Source: Methanocorpusculum petauri | GTDB taxonomy: Archaea; Halobacteriota; Methanomicrobia; Methanomicrobiales; Methanocorpusculaceae | Reading direction: 5' to 3' | Assembly: GCF_026891975.1 (NCBI RefSeq) | Contig: NZ_JAPTGB010000010.1 | Span: 1 to 64,000 of the forward strand | Length of the DNA: 64,000 nucleotides | In this document: positions 8,179 to 16,453 of the stretch, piece after piece | How positions within the stretch are numbered: position 1 is the first letter of the stretch | Layout of the letters: every line of letters starts with the position of its first letter | Translations under genes and position numbers: made by a program | The notes under the pieces: model-generated | What the model saw: only the letters and a program-made list of their open reading frames with translations | Told to the model about the DNA's origin: nothing | Databases searched by the model: none

Positions 8179-8811
8179 ATGAAACAAAATAACTTCTATA
8201 TCATAATCGGCATTATTGGTCTCATTGAGGTTCTACTTTTCTGGGAGTCCATTCAGGCTTCCAATCCGTTCATTATCGGCGTGGGTTTTGTTGCAGGAGC
8301 GCTGCTGTATTTTATTCTGCGCAGGAATGTAACGGACTGCTGTGCTGACGAGCGTCAGAATCTCATTGATATGAAAACAGCGTCAGCTACGCTGAAAGCG
8401 TTCTGGGTCAGTTTTTTTTCCGTAAATCTTGCAACAGTCGTCTATGTTTTCAGTGCTTCCCTTGGTTTTCAGAAATTTATTGTTTCTGTATATCAACCGG
8501 GTGAAGTAAGCACCCTGTCTGAATCCAAAAACAGTTTGATTCACGGGATAAATTTTACTCAGCCTCCAATGGACAGTTCGGTTGCGTTCACGATTCACCA
8601 GAATGCAACGGATGCTGTCTACTCTGTAACTACCGCCCCGATGGAAGTCGTCAGCATCTTCCCGACACCGCCGGAGATGATTGCTATCTCGCATCTTGGC
8701 ATTTTTGGTGTGATCCAGATTCTTCTGCTCGTGTTAATGTTGTTCATCTATGTAGCTTTCAGAATTTATTACTCTCACAAATTCGGGGAGTGGGATGACG
8801 ATGAAGAATAA
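8179..8811 (+). CDS. four-helix membrane protein, DUF2178-like
   Basis: Four hydrophobic segments are visible, at about residues 5-22, 32-50, 72-95 and 185-205. A motif between helices two and three (ADERQNLIDMKTAS) resembles the DERxxxI region of DUF2178 proteins, which are often encoded next to a small Xre regulator, as here. The loop between helices three and four is about 90 residues and probably extracellular. I prefer ATG at 8179 (MKQNNFYIII), since a TATA box near 8115 would start the RNA around 8140. Upstream ATGs at 8128 and 8146 are possible. Function is unknown; the pair may act as membrane partner and regulator. Confidence 0.65.
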   Translation: MKQNNFYIIIGIIGLIEVLLFWESIQASNPFIIGVGFVAGALLYFILRRNVTDCCADERQNLIDMKTASATLKAFWVSFFSVNLATVVYVFSASLGFQKFIVSVYQPGEVSTLSESKNSLIHGINFTQPPMDSSVAFTIHQNATDAVYSVTTAPMEVVSIFPTPPEMIAISHLGIFGVIQILLLVLMLFIYVAFRIYYSHKFGEWDDDEE

Positions 8812-8995
8812 GATCAAAGTCTATCGGGCGATGCACGATCTCACACAGGAGGGGCTTGCACAGGCGCTCGGGGTTACCCGCCAGACGATTCTTGCTATCG
8901 AGAAGGGCAAGTACGATCCGTCACTGGAGCTTGCGTTCCGCATGGCGAGATACTTCAATACGACCATTGAGGAGATCTTCACGTTTGAGGGGTGA
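8801..8995 (+). CDS. small Xre-family HTH regulator
   Basis: This 64-residue protein is little more than one helix-turn-helix domain: MKNKIKVYRAMHDLTQEGLA, then LGVTRQTILAIEKGKYDPSL and a final FNTTIEEIFTFEG. That is the common single-domain type related to bacterial YozG/SinR-like proteins. It overlaps the end of the membrane protein gene by 11 bases, so the two are co-transcribed. A GGGGAG box at 8785-8790 could serve ATG 8795 or 8801; I chose 8801 because homologues begin MKNxI. In such pairs the regulator is often held or released by the membrane partner, which is an inference here. Confidence 0.85.
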   Translation: MKNKIKVYRAMHDLTQEGLAQALGVTRQTILAIEKGKYDPSLELAFRMARYFNTTIEEIFTFEG

Positions 8996-9041
8996 GGGTC
9001 TTCTTTTTTTGAAGGTTCTGGTTCCAAAAAAATAAAAAAGA

Positions 9042-9719
9042 TCAGGCCGCGGCCCTGCGCCGCTCCCATTCATCAAGCACTTCCTGTCCTTCAATGAATA
9101 CCAGTCCGTGCTCTTTTGCATATGCTTTTGCCCCTTCCTTGTCAAGTGCGAGGCCGTTGTCTGCCATCATCTCGCAGATGGTTACGGCAGGGGTTACGCC
9201 CGCCATCTGTGCCAGAGCAACGGATAATTCTGTCTGGCCGCGGCGCTGATCCAGCAGGTCATCTGCTGCGCGCAGCAGTGCCATGTGGCCCGGTGTGCGG
9301 AAATCGTCAGCGAACTTTCCGGTAATTCCGTTTTCAAAGTTTTTCACATACTCCGCAATGGAGGTGACGGTCAGTGCCCGATCGCGGTCGGTGACGCCGG
9401 TATAGGTGTTGCGGTGGTTTACCCACAGTGAGAAGGAGGAGTGGTTGCGCCGGTCGTAGGGGACGTCTCCCTCTTTTTCCACAATGTCTCCGGCGAACCG
9501 CAGGGCGTCGGATGCAAACGGCAGACCGAATGCCTGCGCTGCTGCTCCGGAGATTGCCGTACAGATCAGACCGCCGCCGTCTTTGCGGAACATCCGTATT
9601 GTTTCCGGGGTGACTGCAGAGGAGAGGATCGCAAAGTCCGTCTCTTTTTCGCGGTTGTCAAAATCATACAGCAGAATTACCTTGCCCTGTTTCAGGGCGT
9701 CCAATGCCTCATCAATCAT
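9042..9719 (-). CDS. ribB: 3,4-dihydroxy-2-butanone 4-phosphate synthase
   Basis: RibB makes the four-carbon unit of riboflavin from ribulose 5-phosphate. The protein (225 aa) has the acid metal-binding motif DFDNREKETDF near residue 20, a GGGLIC stretch, and the substrate loop FRTPGHM followed by RRGQTELSVALAQMAG. It is single-domain, with no GTP cyclohydrolase II part, as usual in archaea. ATG 9719 overlaps the rbkR stop by eight bases; an in-frame TTG at 9725 is an alternative. Being second in the rbkR operon, it is controlled by that regulator. Confidence 0.9.
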   Translation of the reverse strand: MIDEALDALKQGKVILLYDFDNREKETDFAILSSAVTPETIRMFRKDGGGLICTAISGAAAQAFGLPFASDALRFAGDIVEKEGDVPYDRRNHSSFSLWVNHRNTYTGVTDRDRALTVTSIAEYVKNFENGITGKFADDFRTPGHMALLRAADDLLDQRRGQTELSVALAQMAGVTPAVTICEMMADNGLALDKEGAKAYAKEHGLVFIEGQEVLDEWERRRAAA

Positions 9720-10386
9720 ATCCAATTTCTACCTCTACATTGTCATTGTCACTTAGTCCGAGTGTTCCGCGCAGGGGAACGCCGGAGATTACTTCAATAA
9801 TGTCTTCCGGATAATGTGTGCGGCCGGGAACCACAATCGCACAGGGGATGTTGTCGATTCTGCAGGGGATACAGTGTGCTTCGCCGAATGTCCGGTGCTC
9901 GTCGGAAAATCCTGGAACCGTAATCCACTCAAGCGTATCTATCCGTTTGCGGACGAGAACACTTTGCGGGTTCAGTTTTACATTCAGGGTTCCGGGGTAC
10001 GGGGAAAACCCGCAGAGTTCGGTGAATTTTTCCTGATAGTGCGGAATGGACATGTAGTATCTGCCCTCACCCACTCCGGAGATCACGCTGCCGGTGAGGA
10101 CATAGTGGCCGCCGATCCTATCAAAAATTTTGCAGTACTCTGAAAATTCTCGGCGCAGCAGTTCCTCGCCGGTTTTTGTTACCAGTACGAATTGCCCCGA
10201 TGATTCGGTTGTCCGGGAGATAAGATGCGCAGTTTCCAGCGAGCGCAGTCTGCGCGAAGCGGTCTGCTGACTGATCCCCAGCTGTTCGCCGAGACTCTGT
10301 GTTGAGAGACGGACTGGTCCTTTGCATCCCCCCATTGCTGCAATACGCTTCAGACAGAGAGTATCCTCTGCATCGACTGTAACCAT
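9712..10386 (-). CDS. rbkR: bifunctional regulator / CTP-dependent riboflavin kinase
   Basis: Two parts are visible. Residues 1-90 form a winged helix (LSTQSLGEQLGISQQTASRRL). Residues 95-224 form the archaeal CTP-using riboflavin kinase, with GSVISGVGEGRYYMSIPHY and a FSPYPGTLNVKLNP block. This is the architecture of RbkR, known to make FMN and to repress riboflavin genes. I chose ATG 10386 instead of the longer frame: a TATA box (CTCATATATA on the coding strand, 10411-10420) lies about 27 nt before it, so the message is leaderless. It is co-transcribed with ribB, giving a feedback loop. Confidence 0.88.
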   Translation of the reverse strand: MVTVDAEDTLCLKRIAAMGGCKGPVRLSTQSLGEQLGISQQTASRRLRSLETAHLISRTTESSGQFVLVTKTGEELLRREFSEYCKIFDRIGGHYVLTGSVISGVGEGRYYMSIPHYQEKFTELCGFSPYPGTLNVKLNPQSVLVRKRIDTLEWITVPGFSDEHRTFGEAHCIPCRIDNIPCAIVVPGRTHYPEDIIEVISGVPLRGTLGLSDNDNVEVEIGYD

Positions 10387-10410
10387 GATACTCACTATTG
10401 GGTTGTTTCC

Positions 10411-10474
10411 TATATATGAGTTCGTATCTATTACTTCGTGCATTGACGAATTCGACGACCAGCCTTTTATGTAA
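10411..10474. promoter_or_regulatory. divergent rbkR / Xre promoter region with inverted repeat
   Basis: Two TATA boxes face away from each other: TATATATGAG (10411-10420, minus strand) for rbkR and TTTTATGTAA (10465-10474) for the mevalonate-operon regulator. Each sits 23-28 nt from its start codon, so both messages are probably leaderless. Between them lies TTCGT (10435-10439) - GCATTG - ACGAA (10446-10450), a perfect inverted repeat. It is a candidate operator for RbkR, the Xre protein, or both. Confidence 0.5.
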
Positions 10475-10496
10475 GGAACGAAATACAATATGTTGT

Positions 10497-11207
10497 ATGA
10501 AACCGGGACTGCGTCAACAGCTTGCCGAAAAAATGGCAGGTGAAATTACTCTCTCAGACGCTCCCGGGAAAGCGCTGAAAAAATGGAGATCCAGTTTTCA
10601 GATTGCTCCCGGTGTGCTTGCAGATCACCTTGGTATTTCCCCGTCCGTTATCAGTGATTATGAGAGCGGACGGAGAAAAAGTCCGGGCACCGGAGTGGTT
10701 GGAAAAATAGTAGATACTCTTCTGGATATTGATGAGGAGAACGGCGGCAAGTACATTCAGAAGTACGGCAAGCTGCTGTTTTCTGATTACGATGATGAAG
10801 TCATCTATGATATCCATGATTTCGCCTCGTCAATTCCGATCCGAGAGTTGTCGGAACTGATCGAATGCACCCTTCTTTACGGCTCACAGGATCATCAGAT
10901 CTTCGGTTATACCGTGGTGAACAGCCAGAATGCAATTCTGAACCTTTCTCCGAATGAGTTCAACCGCATTTACGGCTGGAGTACCGAACGGGCACTGATC
11001 TTCACGGACGTTTCCACCGGAAAGTCTCCGATGATTGCCATCCGGGTAACGCCGTTTAAGCCCCCGTATGTTATTTTGCAGGGGATTGATGTGGAAAATG
11101 TTCACCCACTGGTGAAGATGCTTGCAGAGAAGGATCGCATAACCGTATTATGTACGTCGCTTGATGTGCAGGATATTATTACCCGCCTGAGGAATACAGA
11201 ATGGTAG
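10497..11207 (+). CDS. Xre-type transcription regulator of the mevalonate operon
   Basis: The protein (236 aa) has an HTH at about residues 25-80 ([39 protein letters not shown]) and a larger C-terminal domain of about 140 residues that resembles the archaeal COG1709 group, possibly ligand-sensing. ATG 10497 is chosen because a TATA box lies about 28 nt upstream; in-frame upstream ATGs would precede the transcript. Its stop overlaps the HMG-CoA synthase start by seven bases (ATGGTAG), so it is co-transcribed with the isoprenoid genes and likely controls them. The effector is unknown. Confidence 0.8.
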   Translation: MKPGLRQQLAEKMAGEITLSDAPGKALKKWRSSFQIAPGVLADHLGISPSVISDYESGRRKSPGTGVVGKIVDTLLDIDEENGGKYIQKYGKLLFSDYDDEVIYDIHDFASSIPIRELSELIECTLLYGSQDHQIFGYTVVNSQNAILNLSPNEFNRIYGWSTERALIFTDVSTGKSPMIAIRVTPFKPPYVILQGIDVENVHPLVKMLAEKDRITVLCTSLDVQDIITRLRNTEW

Positions 11208-12244
11208 GAATTATTACCTACGGGGCATACATCCCCCGTTACAGGATTAAGGTCGAGGAGATCGCACGTGTCTGGGGTGCTAATGCCGCAGAGATTAAGG
11301 GCGGTCTTGGCGTTTCCGAGAAAGCTGTCCCCGACTATGATGAAAACACGGCAACGATTGCAGTAGAGGCTGCACGCAGCGCTCTTGCACGCAGAGCAGT
11401 CGATCCCGCAGAGATCAAGGCGGTCTATGTGGGTTCCGAGTCTCACCCGTATGCGGTGAAGCCGACGGCGGTGACCGTGGGTGAGGCTATCGGTGCAACG
11501 CCCGTGATGACGGCAGCCGATTATGAGTTCGCCTGCAAGGCAGGAACCGCCGGTATCCAGACCGCAATGGGTCTGGTTTCGTCGGGTATGATGAAGTACG
11601 CGGTTGCGATCGGTGCGGATACTGCACAGGGTGCTCCGGGCGATGCTCTTGAGTACACAGCGGCTGCCGGCGGTGCGGCATATGTGATCGGTAACGATGA
11701 TCCGATTGCGGTTATCAATCACACCTGTTCGTTTTCGACGGATACACCGGATTTCTGGCGCCGCGAGGGTGAAGATTATCCCCGTCACGGCGGAAGATTT
11801 TCGGGAGAACCGGGATACTTTAAGCATGTGACCGGTGCTGCGCATATGATGCTTGAGCATATGGGTACAAAACCTGCGGATTATGATTACGCAGTATTCC
11901 ACCAGCCGAACGCGAAGTTCCCGCAGAAGGGTGCGGCAATGCTCGGGTTTACGCACGATCAGATTAAAACGGGTCTGCTCGCGCCGCGACTCGGCAACAC
12001 GTACAGCGGTGCGGTTCCGCTTGGTCTTGCAGCGGTTCTGGACGTGGCAAAACCGGGTGACCGGATCTTTATCACAAGCTACGGCAGTGGTTCGGGTTCG
12101 GATGCATTTGACCTGACAGTGACGGATGCAATCCTCGATAAAATTGACCGCTCGAAGGGTCCGTCGGTTGAGGCGATGCTCGCTTGTGCAACGTATCTTG
12201 ATTATGCGGTGTATGCCCGCCATAAAGGAAAGATCAAGGTGTGA
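11201..12244 (+). CDS. hydroxymethylglutaryl-CoA synthase (archaeal)
   Basis: It condenses acetyl-CoA with acetoacetyl-CoA to HMG-CoA, the second step of the mevalonate route to archaeal lipids. The 347-residue length fits the archaeal family. Visible active-site features are Glu80 in [12 protein letters not shown], the nucleophile Cys112 in [10 protein letters not shown], and the His of [10 protein letters not shown]. The gene lies between its regulator and the thiolase; the DUF35 protein follows. In Methanothermococcus the three enzymes form one complex that channels acetoacetyl-CoA, and the same arrangement here suggests the same complex. Confidence 0.95.
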   Translation: MVGIITYGAYIPRYRIKVEEIARVWGANAAEIKGGLGVSEKAVPDYDENTATIAVEAARSALARRAVDPAEIKAVYVGSESHPYAVKPTAVTVGEAIGATPVMTAADYEFACKAGTAGIQTAMGLVSSGMMKYAVAIGADTAQGAPGDALEYTAAAGGAAYVIGNDDPIAVINHTCSFSTDTPDFWRREGEDYPRHGGRFSGEPGYFKHVTGAAHMMLEHMGTKPADYDYAVFHQPNAKFPQKGAAMLGFTHDQIKTGLLAPRLGNTYSGAVPLGLAAVLDVAKPGDRIFITSYGSGSGSDAFDLTVTDAILDKIDRSKGPSVEAMLACATYLDYAVYARHKGKIKV

Positions 12245-12254
12245 GGTGCGGAAA

Positions 12255-13418
12255 ATGAGAGATGTAGCAGTTATTGGTGCCGGTATCACGGCATTTGGAG
12301 AGCGCTGGGACACGTCGTTCCGTGACCTGTGCACGGAGGCAGGTGTTGCTGCGCTTGAGGATGCGAATGTTGCCGGTGAGCAGATCGATGCGATGTTTGT
12401 CGGGTCGATGTCTGCGGGCAGGTTTATTGGTCAGGAACATGTGGGCGCACTTGTTGCGGACTATGTGGGTCTCGGCGGCGAGCTGCATGTGCCGGCAACC
12501 CGTGTAGAGGCGGCATGTGCTTCCGGCGGTCTTGCGTTCCGGCAGGCGGTTGCAGCGGTTGCATCAGGTATGTCTGATGTGGTTGTGGCAGCCGGTGTTG
12601 AGAAGATGACGGATGTGTCGGACGCGACCGATGTCCTGGCCGGTGCAGCAGACAGAGAATGGGAGAGTTTTGCGGGAGCAACATTCCCGGGTCTGTATGC
12701 GATGATCGCCTGTGACTACATGCACAAGTACGGTCTGACCCGTGAGCAGCTGGCGCAGGTTGCGGTGAAGAACCATTATCATGGTGCACGCAATCCGTAT
12801 GCACAGTTCAGATCGGAGATTACGCAGTCTACGGTGATGAAATCGACGATTGTTGCATCTCCGCTGCGGTTGTTTGACTGTTCGCCGGTTTCGGATGGTG
12901 CGGCGGTGGTGATTGTCTGTCCGCTGGAGCGTGCGAAGGAGTTTACCGATACGCCGATTCAGGTTCTGGCTTCTGCGCAGGCGGGCGACACGATTGCGCT
13001 GCATGATCGTCCGGACTTTTCTACGATGGGTGCAACGGTTGCTGCCGGGAATTCTGCGTTTCAGCAGGCAAAACTGGAACGCAAAGATATTGACTTTGTG
13101 GAGGTTCACGACTGTTTCACAATTGCTGAGCTTTGCGCGATTGAGGATCTCGGTTTTGTTCCGAAGGGAACAGCAGGGAAGTTCACGGAGGAGGGCGAGA
13201 CGCAGATTGGCGGTAAACTGCCAGTGAATACGTCCGGCGGTCTGAAGGCATGCGGCCACCCGGTTGGTGCAACCGGCATCAAGCAGGTCTGGGAGGTTGT
13301 CCAGCAGCTGAGAGGCGAGGCAGGTAAACGTCAGGTTGAGGGAGCCGAGGTCGGTATGACCCAGAATGTGGGTGGTACGGGTGCTACGGTTGTGTCGCAC
13401 ATTTTCAGGAGGGCCTAA
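12255..13418 (+). CDS. acetyl-CoA C-acetyltransferase (thiolase)
   Basis: This 387-residue thiolase joins two acetyl-CoA to acetoacetyl-CoA, the first mevalonate step. The nucleophile is Cys88 (VEAACASGG); the catalytic VHDCFT and CGHPVGATG blocks are near the C-terminus. The ORF is open further upstream but the family begins [16 protein letters not shown], and GAGGTG stands six to eleven bases before ATG 12255. It starts ten bases after the HMG-CoA synthase stop. Its thermodynamically uphill product is probably passed directly to the synthase through the DUF35 bridge. Confidence 0.95.
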   Translation: MRDVAVIGAGITAFGERWDTSFRDLCTEAGVAALEDANVAGEQIDAMFVGSMSAGRFIGQEHVGALVADYVGLGGELHVPATRVEAACASGGLAFRQAVAAVASGMSDVVVAAGVEKMTDVSDATDVLAGAADREWESFAGATFPGLYAMIACDYMHKYGLTREQLAQVAVKNHYHGARNPYAQFRSEITQSTVMKSTIVASPLRLFDCSPVSDGAAVVIVCPLERAKEFTDTPIQVLASAQAGDTIALHDRPDFSTMGATVAAGNSAFQQAKLERKDIDFVEVHDCFTIAELCAIEDLGFVPKGTAGKFTEEGETQIGGKLPVNTSGGLKACGHPVGATGIKQVWEVVQQLRGEAGKRQVEGAEVGMTQNVGGTGATVVSHIFRRA

Positions 13419-13421
13419 ACG

Positions 13422-13817
13422 ATGACAGTTGCACGATTCTGGAGAGCGATTCCCCAGAGATACAATATGGTCGGCACAAAGTGTGAGACCTGCGGCAGGG
13501 TGTTTTTCCCGCCGCGTTCGGTCTGCCCGCACTGCCGCCGCAACGGAAAGATTGTGGAGCATAAGTGTTCCGGCAAGGGAAAGGTTATGACGTTCTCAAT
13601 TGTCCACTCGGCAAGTGATCAGTATGCGGATATGAAGCCGTATGTGCTGGCGATTATTGAGCTGGAGGAAGGGGCACGTATGACGACGCAGGTTATCTGC
13701 GAGCCGGATGAGGTGTATATCGGTATGCCGGTGAAGTCGGTGTTCCGTGTTCTGGACCGCGAGGGTTCGGACGGTGTTATCCACTATGGTACAAAGTTCG
13801 TGCCGGATGTGGCATAA
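13422..13817 (+). CDS. DUF35 zinc-ribbon/OB-fold bridging protein
   Basis: A 131-residue protein with an N-terminal rubredoxin-like zinc ribbon (Cys21, Cys24, Cys35, Cys38: CETCGRVFFPPRSVCPHC) and a C-terminal OB fold (about 50-125). In archaea this protein bridges thiolase and HMG-CoA synthase and forms part of a shared CoA-binding site. It starts three bases after the thiolase stop and is the last gene of the operon, before a strong terminator. Confidence 0.92.
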   Translation: MTVARFWRAIPQRYNMVGTKCETCGRVFFPPRSVCPHCRRNGKIVEHKCSGKGKVMTFSIVHSASDQYADMKPYVLAIIELEEGARMTTQVICEPDEVYIGMPVKSVFRVLDREGSDGVIHYGTKFVPDVA

Positions 13818-13908
13818 TTTTTCTTTTTTCTGGTGTTGTCCGTAGATTCGTTTCCTGATACCGTTTCGTTGTTATTGACGGATTTTTCGTCAGGGGCTGT
13901 ATGTTTTC

Positions 13909-13944
13909 AAAAATGGTGCGGGGTTTTAAGCCCGCACCATTTTT
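13909..13944. terminator. bidirectional terminator, 14-bp perfect hairpin
   Basis: AAAAATGGTGCGGG (13909-13922) pairs exactly with CCCGCACCATTTTT (13931-13944) around an 8-nt loop. T-runs flank both sides. It sits between the convergent mevalonate operon and copper ATPase gene and can end transcripts from both. Confidence 0.8.
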
Positions 13945-13947
13945 TTC

Positions 13948-16395
13948 TCAGACAGCATCCCCCTCGCCACGCACCAGCGCAGGAGGCGTATATCTCCGCA
14001 GAAGAAGCGACAGGCTCACCACTGTCACCGAACTCAGCACCATCGCCGCAGCCGCATACTCCGGCCGGAACATCACATGCGTAAACGGATACAACACACC
14101 AGCCGCCAGCGGAATCAGGAACAGATTATACGCAAACGCCCAGAACAGATTCATCCGGATTCGTGAAAACACCTTACGTGCAAGCTGAACGGCAGCTACC
14201 GCACCAATCAGATCCGAACGCAGCAGCACAATACCGCCCGATGCAACCGCCGCATCCGTTCCGCTGCCCACCGCAACACCCACATCCGCCTGCGTCATCG
14301 CCGGCGTATCATTAATACCATCACCCACAAAAACCACAGCCTTCCCCTCATCCTGCATCTTTTGGATAATCGCACGTTTTTCATCCGGCATCAGACCCGC
14401 CTCAACATGCGAAATACCCGCAAGACGCGCAACAACCTCAGCCGCACGCGCATTATCCCCCGTCAGCATCGTCACCGGCAGACCCATCCGTTCAAACGCC
14501 AAAACCGCCATCCCCGCATCAGACCGCAGCGTATCAGACACTCCGATCACCCCCGCAACCTTCTCCCCGACCGCAACAAACACCACCGACGCACCCGTCG
14601 AACGGAACCCCTCCGCAGCAGAAGAAACAGCATCATCCAAACTCACGCCCCGCTCCTCCAGAAATGCAGCTGAGCCCATCACCACATCCTCACGGTTGAC
14701 CCGGGCCGTCATACCGCGGCCCGGCACCGTTTCCACCCGCGCAGCTGCAAGAACTGCCGCACCGCGTCTGTCCGCCTCCGCAACAATCGCCGAATCCAGC
14801 GGATGCAGAGATTTCCGTCCCAGAGTCGCCGCAACCGCAAACAGATCCGCTTCGCTTGTCCCGGACACAGCTACAACACCCGATACCGCCGGAGAACCCA
14901 CCGTCAGCGTCCCTGTCTTATCCACCGCAACCGAATTCAGCTTCCCCGCACGCTCCAGAACCTCACCATTCCGGATCAGAATGCCAAGACTTGCCGCACG
15001 ACCGATACCCACCGTAACGGCCGTCGGCGTCGCAAGCCCCAGCGCACACGGACACGCAACCACAATCACCGCAATAAAACTCGACAACGCAATCAAAAGC
15101 GTCTCCCCCGCAAAGAAGAACCAGTACACAAACGCCAGAACTGCAACGCCCAGAACAAATGGAATAAAATACCGCACCGCTGCATCCGCAACCCGCTGCA
15201 CCGGCGGTTTTGTCTCCTGCGCCTCCCGCACCATCCTGATAATCCCCGCAAGCACCGTATCCGCGCCAACCTTTTCCACCTCCATCGTAAGAACACCCTG
15301 CGACACCACCGTACCGCCGATAACACCTGAGCCCGGCACCTTCATCACCGGCACCGGCTCACCGGTAATTGCCGACTCATTCACCGTAACAGAATTTCCA
15401 AGAACAATACCATCCGACGGAATCTGACCACCAGTCTTCACCAGAACTGTATCACCCGCAACCAGTTCACCAACCCGCACCTCCTGCTCCACACCGTCAC
15501 GGACAACCATCGCAACCGGCGGACGCAGATGCAGCAGCGCCATAATCGCATCCGACGTTCGTCCCCGTGCACGACTTTCAAGGAACCGGCCCAGACCAAG
15601 AAATGCCGTAAGCATCACCGCAGTCTCAAACAGCAGAAAATCCGGACTCGGCAGAAATCCCGCAACGGCCGCAAGACCCGCCAGATACGATGTGACAATA
15701 CCCAGCATATACATAACCTCCATCCCGAGCATCCCCCCGCGAAGCTGGGAAATTCCCTGCCGGAAAATTGGATATGCACAGACCACCAGAATCGGCGTTG
15801 CAATCACCAGCATCAGAATATCCATCAGAAACATATTCTCTGCAAACAGCGGATGACCAAACATCATCAGCCCCATCAGAACAGCCGAACCGGCAAACCC
15901 GAGAATCGTCCGGTTCCGCAAACCCGACAGTTCATCCTTCTCATGCTCAGGGATATAGAACAGATCATCAAACCCGCTGTTTACCGTAACCGAAGAAAAT
16001 CCTGCCTTTTTCAACACCGGAACAAACTGCGACGGATCCGCAAGCAGCGGATGATACGAAACCGTCACCATATCCCCGCTCTGCGAAACATCCAGCACCC
16101 CGTTAAGTCCCTGCAGTGCAACTTTCGCGGCAGCCGATACTGTATCATTATCCGCTGGTTGTACAAGAAACGAAACCGGTACCGGATCCACAGAAAAACC
16201 TGCACCCCGCACTGCCTGATCAATTTTTTCCGGCGTCACCAGATCTGTATCAATATTTGCACTGACCGTCGCCGTTGAAAGATTCACCGTTACCTCCAAA
16301 ACACCGGAAAGTGCTTTCAGTGTAGACTCAAGATGAGCCGAACATGCACTGCAGTGCATGCCGCCAACCAGAAAACGGAGGTAACGAATCGTCAT
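13948..16395 (-). CDS. copA: copper-transporting P1B-type ATPase
   Basis: An 815-residue P-type ATPase that exports Cu(I) at the cost of ATP. In order: heavy-metal domain 1 with GGMHCSAC (Cys15, Cys18); a second such fold (about 72-140) that has lost its Cys pair; eight membrane helices; actuator motif TGEP (344-347); CPC metal site (448-450); phosphorylated DKTGTLT (492-498); the nucleotide-site HP (531-532, in SLHPLD); TGDN (645) and GDGIND (691-696). The gene is alone; a separate CopZ-like protein lies at 40862. Silver transport is also possible. Confidence 0.93.
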   Translation of the reverse strand: MTIRYLRFLVGGMHCSACSAHLESTLKALSGVLEVTVNLSTATVSANIDTDLVTPEKIDQAVRGAGFSVDPVPVSFLVQPADNDTVSAAAKVALQGLNGVLDVSQSGDMVTVSYHPLLADPSQFVPVLKKAGFSSVTVNSGFDDLFYIPEHEKDELSGLRNRTILGFAGSAVLMGLMMFGHPLFAENMFLMDILMLVIATPILVVCAYPIFRQGISQLRGGMLGMEVMYMLGIVTSYLAGLAAVAGFLPSPDFLLFETAVMLTAFLGLGRFLESRARGRTSDAIMALLHLRPPVAMVVRDGVEQEVRVGELVAGDTVLVKTGGQIPSDGIVLGNSVTVNESAITGEPVPVMKVPGSGVIGGTVVSQGVLTMEVEKVGADTVLAGIIRMVREAQETKPPVQRVADAAVRYFIPFVLGVAVLAFVYWFFFAGETLLIALSSFIAVIVVACPCALGLATPTAVTVGIGRAASLGILIRNGEVLERAGKLNSVAVDKTGTLTVGSPAVSGVVAVSGTSEADLFAVAATLGRKSLHPLDSAIVAEADRRGAAVLAAARVETVPGRGMTARVNREDVVMGSAAFLEERGVSLDDAVSSAAEGFRSTGASVVFVAVGEKVAGVIGVSDTLRSDAGMAVLAFERMGLPVTMLTGDNARAAEVVARLAGISHVEAGLMPDEKRAIIQKMQDEGKAVVFVGDGINDTPAMTQADVGVAVGSGTDAAVASGGIVLLRSDLIGAVAAVQLARKVFSRIRMNLFWAFAYNLFLIPLAAGVLYPFTHVMFRPEYAAAAMVLSSVTVVSLSLLLRRYTPPALVRGEGDAV

Positions 16396-16453
16396 GAAAC
16401 ATACGTTATTCCTCCCATCGGATATAGACTATGTTTGGGTCAACAAAAAAAGA

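Noticed and set aside
7951-8187. 78-codon minus-strand frame in the ygiQ-downstream spacer
   Set aside because: Odd composition, no ribosome site, and it crosses the 11-bp inverted repeat; I favour non-coding sequence.
11102-12564. Long minus-strand frames opposite HMG-CoA synthase and thiolase (also 12564-13562)
   Set aside because: They lie opposite certain genes, show Arg/His-rich unlikely composition and have no family resemblance.
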